Assembly (NCBI GenBank): GCA_964609965.1
Contig: CAZSTS010000004.1
Location: 124,001 to 188,000 of the forward strand
Direction: 5' to 3'
Source: JAHJDR01 sp964609965
GTDB taxonomy: Bacteria > UBA10199 > JADGCS01
Length of the DNA: 64,000 bases
Below are positions 60,403-64,000 of the stretch, one piece after another; position 1 is the first letter of the stretch, and each line of letters begins with the position of its first letter. The position numbers and the translations under genes were made by a program. The notes beneath the pieces are model-generated. The model searched no databases, was not told the origin of the DNA, and was given only the letters and a program-made list of their open reading frames with translations.

Positions 60403-61926
60403 ATGATCCACCAATTTAAAGACATTCAAAACAATACTGTTGTCGACTGTGATGTCTGTGTAGTGGGCTCTGGTGCGGGCGGTGCTGTTGTTGGCAAAGA
60501 ATTAGCAGCGGCAGGGTTTAAGGTGGTGATGATTGAAGAAGGCGGGTATTTTACAACCAAAGACTTTAGAGTGGATGACACGATTTGGTCGACCTGTAAT
60601 CTTTATCGTGATGGCGGTGCTACAGTTATTTTTGGAAAGCCAAATATATTATTGGCTGAGGGACGTTGTGTCGGTGGGAGCACAACAATTAATGGTGCCA
60701 TGTGTTGGAGAACACCAGAAAAAGTTATTAAAATGTGGCAAGAAGAAAAAGGACTAAAAGAACTTTCTCCTCAGGATCTTGAGCCCTATTTTTCGAGTGT
60801 TGAAAAGGCAATTAATGCAACGCCAATTATTCCTGAGGCGCGCAACCGCGATTCTGAGATTCTTCGGTTGGGAGCTGAGCGTTTGGGTTATAAGTGTCAA
60901 GCTAATATACGTTCTCAGAACAAATGCACTGGGGCAAATATGTGTATTACTGGGTGCCCCACAAATGCCAAGAACTCAACACTCAACACTTATATCCCTT
61001 CATTTCTCAAACACAAGGGTGAGTTGTTCACAAATTGTCGCGTGCAGAAAGTAAGAACCAAAAACGGGCGTGCCATAGGTATTGATGGGGTGTTTGTTGA
61101 TCCTGTTACTAAAGAGAAGAAACATAAGTTCACAGTTCATAGTAAAGTCGTTGTTGTTTGTGGTGGGGCGATTCAAACGCCCGCTCTTTTAAAGAAGAGC
61201 CGTATTTACGATAAGAAAAAACTTTTAGGAAGGAACTTGCTTGTTCACCCAAACATGAAGGTGTTGGGTGTGTTTGATGAAGAGGTCAAGGCCTGGCAGG
61301 GCGTTAATCAAGGCTACCAAATCACAGAATTCTATGATGAAGGTATTTTGATGGGAGTGAATTTTACTTCGCCAGGGGTTCTGGCTTTGGCCATGCCTTT
61401 AGAAGGCAACCAGCTTTTGAAAACGCTTAAAGAGGAATTTCATTCTTTGATCATGGGGGCAGCTCTTATTGAAGATACAGGATCAGGCACGGTTTACACG
61501 GGCCCTTTTGATACAGTTCTTCCAACATACAATCTCAACACGCATGATTTTAAACAATGCATCCGCGGAGCCGCTTTGCTTGCAGAGGTTTTTTTCGCTG
61601 CTGGTGCTAAAAAGTGTTATCTTCCAATTTCTGGTATGCACGAAATCAAATCAGTCGATGAGGTTCCCAAAATACTGGAGCTTAAACTTAAGCCAAGGGA
61701 CTTGGAGCTTCTCACAGTTCACGTTATGGGCACAGCGCAGATGGGAGGTGATCCTGCTTCTTCGGTCTTGAATGCTTATGGTGAGTTTCACAATGTGAAG
61801 GGGCTTTTTGTGGCAGACGCAAGTGTGTTTCCATCCGCTATTGGTGTAAACCCCCAGATTACAATCATGGCGCTAGCTGCAAGAACAGCTGTGCATATTG
61901 GGGAGAATTTTAACAGATTCAACTAA
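60403..61926 (+). CDS. GMC oxidoreductase, fatty-alcohol-oxidase-like
   Basis: 507 residues from the ATG at 60403 (upstream in-frame codons translate the heptad array). The FAD site VVGSGAGGAVVGKELAAAG, GRCVGGSTTING, and the C-terminal HVMGTAQMGGDP and GVNPQITIMALA motifs are GMC hallmarks. The cysteine pattern KCTGANMCITGCP resembles that of long-chain alcohol oxidases. It oxidises alcohols with FAD; the substrate is inferred. Overlaps the convergent queA by eight bases. Confidence 0.82.
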   Translation: MIHQFKDIQNNTVVDCDVCVVGSGAGGAVVGKELAAAGFKVVMIEEGGYFTTKDFRVDDTIWSTCNLYRDGGATVIFGKPNILLAEGRCVGGSTTINGAMCWRTPEKVIKMWQEEKGLKELSPQDLEPYFSSVEKAINATPIIPEARNRDSEILRLGAERLGYKCQANIRSQNKCTGANMCITGCPTNAKNSTLNTYIPSFLKHKGELFTNCRVQKVRTKNGRAIGIDGVFVDPVTKEKKHKFTVHSKVVVVCGGAIQTPALLKKSRIYDKKKLLGRNLLVHPNMKVLGVFDEEVKAWQGVNQGYQITEFYDEGILMGVNFTSPGVLALAMPLEGNQLLKTLKEEFHSLIMGAALIEDTGSGTVYTGPFDTVLPTYNLNTHDFKQCIRGAALLAEVFFAAGAKKCYLPISGMHEIKSVDEVPKILELKLKPRDLELLTVHVMGTAQMGGDPASSVLNAYGEFHNVKGLFVADASVFPSAIGVNPQITIMALAARTAVHIGENFNRFN

Positions 61927-63049
61927 TCATCATCACATCCCCGTAGGAAAATAGACGGTAGTTCATTTCTATCGCTTCTTGGTAGGTTTTTAATATACTT
62001 TCTCTCCCTGCAAAAGCACTTACAAGCATGAGCAAAGTAGATTCTGGTAGATGAAAGTTTGTGATAAGGCGATCTACGATTTTGAATTCATACGGGGGGT
62101 AAATAAAAATATCTGTGGCCCCTGATTGTGGTTTTAGTAGGGGTGGGTCCCTGTGCCCACCCGTTACCGGATGGTAATCGGGCCCACCCATATCTTGAGA
62201 TGTAGAAATTGATTCCAAAACACGTGTCGTAGTTGTTCCCACGGCTGTAATGCGTCGCCCATTCTTTTTAGCCTGATTAATAATGTCGCAACACTCGTTT
62301 GAAATTGTAAAGTATTCTGTGTGCATTTTATGTTCTGCAATATTTTCTACACGTACAGGCAAAAATGTTCCAGGACCAACGTGAAGGGTAAGGTATGTAA
62401 CAATGACGCCTTTGGCTCTAAGCTGTTGAAGAATTTCTTCTGTAAAATGCAATCCCGCTGTAGGTGCTGCTGTTGATCCTTTTTCTTTGGCAAAAACCGT
62501 TTGGTAGCGCGTTTTATCCTCTTCTTCAGTTTCACGATCAATATAAGGGGGCAGAGGAATTTTGCCTTCTTTTTCTAAAAGTGACATGAGGTCGCCGTTG
62601 AATGCAATTTCAACATTTCTTTCAGCCCCTGTGTTATCAAGAATGGTTATGGTGAAATCATTGAATTCAAATTGATCGCCAGCTTTTACTTTTTTGTTGG
62701 CGTTGATTAAGACAGACCAAAGTTCATATTTCTGATTAGTGTCTCGCGTCTGGTGTCTAGCGTCTAGCGGTTGTTCATCAGGGGATAGTTTGTGAAGCAG
62801 TAAGATCTCTTGCCGTCCCCCTCCTTTTCTTTTTGTGATCAGTCTACAGGGAAAGACCTTTGAATCATTAAAAACAAGAACATCACCTTTTTGGAAATGT
62901 TTTGTAATGTCTTTAAAAGTGCCGTGTCCTGTTTCTTTTGTTTTTCGATCGAGAGTTAAAAGGCGAGAGCCATCTCTTTTATCACAGGGGTATTTAGCTA
63001 TGAGTTCTTTGGGAAGGTGATAGGAGAAGTCTTTGAGTAGGAGTGTCAT
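61919..63049 (-). CDS. queA: S-adenosylmethionine:tRNA ribosyltransferase-isomerase with two inserted repeats
   Basis: 376 residues, about 20-30 longer than usual. It adds the cyclopentene precursor to 7-deazaguanine in tRNA (queuosine pathway). KELIAKYPCDKRDGSRLL, STAAPTAGLHFT, LHVGPGTFLPVR and LITNFHLPESTLLMLVSAFAG are intact. Two extra loops are made by repeats: residues about 94-106 from a heptad array, and about 286-307 from a palindromic element. Both keep the frame and lie in loops, so the enzyme may still work. Its ATG overlaps the stop of the small ORF upstream. Confidence 0.94.
   Translation of the reverse strand: MTLLLKDFSYHLPKELIAKYPCDKRDGSRLLTLDRKTKETGHGTFKDITKHFQKGDVLVFNDSKVFPCRLITKRKGGGRQEILLLHKLSPDEQPLDARHQTRDTNQKYELWSVLINANKKVKAGDQFEFNDFTITILDNTGAERNVEIAFNGDLMSLLEKEGKIPLPPYIDRETEEEDKTRYQTVFAKEKGSTAAPTAGLHFTEEILQQLRAKGVIVTYLTLHVGPGTFLPVRVENIAEHKMHTEYFTISNECCDIINQAKKNGRRITAVGTTTTRVLESISTSQDMGGPDYHPVTGGHRDPPLLKPQSGATDIFIYPPYEFKIVDRLITNFHLPESTLLMLVSAFAGRESILKTYQEAIEMNYRLFSYGDVMMIS
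62137..62193. repeat. Palindromic element inserted in-frame in queA
   Basis: Begins GTAGGGGTGGGTCC and continues with GTGCCCACCC, closely resembling the 25-bp element at 18805 and 36345; a second GGGCCCACCC arm follows. It encodes about residues 286-307 of QueA. Confidence 0.75.
62734..62770. repeat. Heptad array inserted in-frame in queA
   Basis: Units GTCTCGC, GTCTGGT, GTCTAGC, GTCTAGC in register. It encodes residues about 94-106 (LDARHQTRDTNQ) in a loop. Confidence 0.85.
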
Positions 63050-63246
63050 GGCAGATTTTTCAGTATCTCCTCTTTGATCTGATTGCCTTTGCTAGCCATA
63101 TGAGTGTCGATTTCTTGAATTATCTTTCTTATATTATCAAGATTTTCAGACTTAAGTGATTTTTCCAAGGCTGTTTTTAGTTCCAGTATTATATTGTCGT
63201 CACTTTTTTGAAGAAGGGATAAAATATGTTCAGCTTCTTTCTTCAA
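63046..63246 (-). CDS. Small helical protein between the deoxyhypusine synthase homologue and queA
   Basis: 66 residues starting with TTG, three bases after the upstream stop and overlapping the queA ATG by four bases (ATGA). Pattern MKKEAEHILSLLQKSDDN...IRKIIQEIDTHMAS is amphipathic helix. G-rich sequence precedes the TTG. No family recognised; tight packing supports translation. Confidence 0.55.
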   Translation of the reverse strand: MKKEAEHILSLLQKSDDNIILELKTALEKSLKSENLDNIRKIIQEIDTHMASKGNQIKEEILKNLP

Positions 63247-63249
63247 ACC

Positions 63250-64000
63250 TCATTCCCCCAATACATAGGCAAAGATCAAGGGCGCAACAATGCTGGCATC
63301 AGACTCAATGATGTGTTTTGGACAATCAACGTTTAGTTTGCCCCAAGTGATTTTTTCATTCGGAACCGCGCCACTGTAAGAGCCATAAGATGTTGTGCTG
63401 TCACTGATCTGACAAAAATAGGACCAAAGCTTGACGTCAATTTTTAAGTCTTGATTGATAAGTGGGACAACGCAGATAGGAAAGTCACCAGCAATACCAC
63501 CACCAATTTGAAAGAAACCATATGAGTTCTGTGTCGTAGCTTCAGAATAAAAACTGATGAGATGATCCATATATTCGAGGCCACTTTTCATGGTCTGATA
63601 TGATTTAAGATTTCCTTTTTTGACGTTGCTGACAAAAAAGTTGCCCAAGGTAGAGTCTTCCCAGCCAGGGACATAAAGAGGGATATTTTTTTCACAGGCT
63701 GCTAGTAGCCATGAGTTTTTAGGATCAATTTGATAGTTGTTTTTTAGTTCGCCACTATTAATGAGTTGGTAGATATACTCATGAGGCAGGTATCTTTCAC
63801 CTGCTTTATCTGCTTTTTGCCAAAAATTTAATATCTTGTTTTCGATAATACGCATAGCCTCTTCTTCGGGTATGCAGGTGTCAGTGACTCTGTTGAAATT
63901 TTGGTTGAGTAATTCTTCTTCTTCTTTTGGCGAGAGGTCACGGTAATGAGGAACTCTCTTATAGTGATTGTGAGCGATTAAATTAAAAATATCTTCTTCT
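63250..64000 (-). CDS. Deoxyhypusine synthase-family protein (5' end cut by window edge)
   Basis: The frame stays open from 63250 to base 64000; the ATG at 63855 is internal, because the codons before it (HYKRVPHYRDLSPKEEEELL, then NRVTDTCIPEEEA) match the family. FQIGGGIAGDFP and SYSGAVPNEKITWGKL retain the probable catalytic Lys. Bacterial homologues without eIF5A are thought to act in polyamine (for example homospermidine) chemistry. It leads an operon with the 66-residue ORF and queA. Confidence 0.88.
   Translation of the reverse strand, partial: EEDIFNLIAHNHYKRVPHYRDLSPKEEEELLNQNFNRVTDTCIPEEEAMRIIENKILNFWQKADKAGERYLPHEYIYQLINSGELKNNYQIDPKNSWLLAACEKNIPLYVPGWEDSTLGNFFVSNVKKGNLKSYQTMKSGLEYMDHLISFYSEATTQNSYGFFQIGGGIAGDFPICVVPLINQDLKIDVKLWSYFCQISDSTTSYGSYSGAVPNEKITWGKLNVDCPKHIIESDASIVAPLIFAYVLGE

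Overview
The window comes from an AT-rich, Gram-negative bacterium with an outer membrane. The evidence is several lipoproteins with lipoboxes, an outer-membrane beta-barrel, a PBP1-type murein synthase and a lytic transglycosylase. The mix of a mitochondrial/spirochaete-type EF-G, SpoVG next to IspE, a DUF2232 protein after S18, a MYXO-CTERM-like anchor and a deoxyhypusine synthase homologue suggests a deltaproteobacterial or Bdellovibrionota-like lineage, but I cannot place it further. Most genes are chromosomal housekeeping genes in short operons. I see no rRNA, tRNA, CRISPR, transposase or phage gene.

Layout. 1-6.7 kb: argH (cut by the window edge), rho with a long structured leader, a lytic transglycosylase, then yhbY-cutA-RNase Z-like. 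6.7-11.6 kb: a fused CTERM/beta-barrel surface protein, a YkgJ-type protein, a PduO-type adenosyltransferase and a metallo-beta-lactamase hydrolase. 11.6-18 kb: feoAB behind a Fur-type site, ribosomal genes rpsU-rpsF-rpsR with a DUF2232 protein, then ispE-spoVG. 18-27 kb: an orphan ABC ATPase, a probable small RNA, fusA, amrS, an unknown protein, an alpha/beta hydrolase and mgtE. 27-38 kb: a Cys-rich lipoprotein, an alpha-barrel-like secreted protein with tsaC, a TetR regulator, pepA, and three paralogous coiled-coil/hydrophobic-hairpin proteins around an SRPBCC protein. 38-46 kb: hisD, a TPR lipoprotein, mrcB, marC, a lipoprotein, panC and an amidohydrolase. 46-58 kb: an alkyl-DHAP synthase-like enzyme, a three-gene membrane operon (YIDPGTGS protein, methyltransferase, sulfatase-fold enzyme), radical SAM, an FG-GAP lipoprotein, tandem zinc-ribbon paralogues, an unknown protein and gltX. 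58-64 kb: a PhnD-like protein, a membrane protein, a split fatty-alcohol-oxidase-like pair, queA, a small ORF and a deoxyhypusine synthase homologue (cut by the window edge).

Two themes cut across this layout. First, the genome carries many degenerate tandem arrays with a strict 7-nt period (4 to 13 units, often in inverted pairs), each array with its own heptamer. They sit against start and stop codons, one lies in-frame inside queA, and one lies at the junction of the fused surface protein. A second, palindromic family (GTAGGGG...CCTACCC type) has two identical 25-bp copies and a relative inserted in-frame in queA. Second, several GG-N10-GC sigma-54-type promoters precede the coiled-coil/hydrophobic-hairpin paralogues, the Cys-rich lipoprotein, and a ~100-nt transcript with C-rich loops that ends at a good intrinsic terminator. 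I read these as part of an RpoN-controlled envelope or secretion regulon, possibly with its own small RNA. That reading is inference from sequence motifs only.
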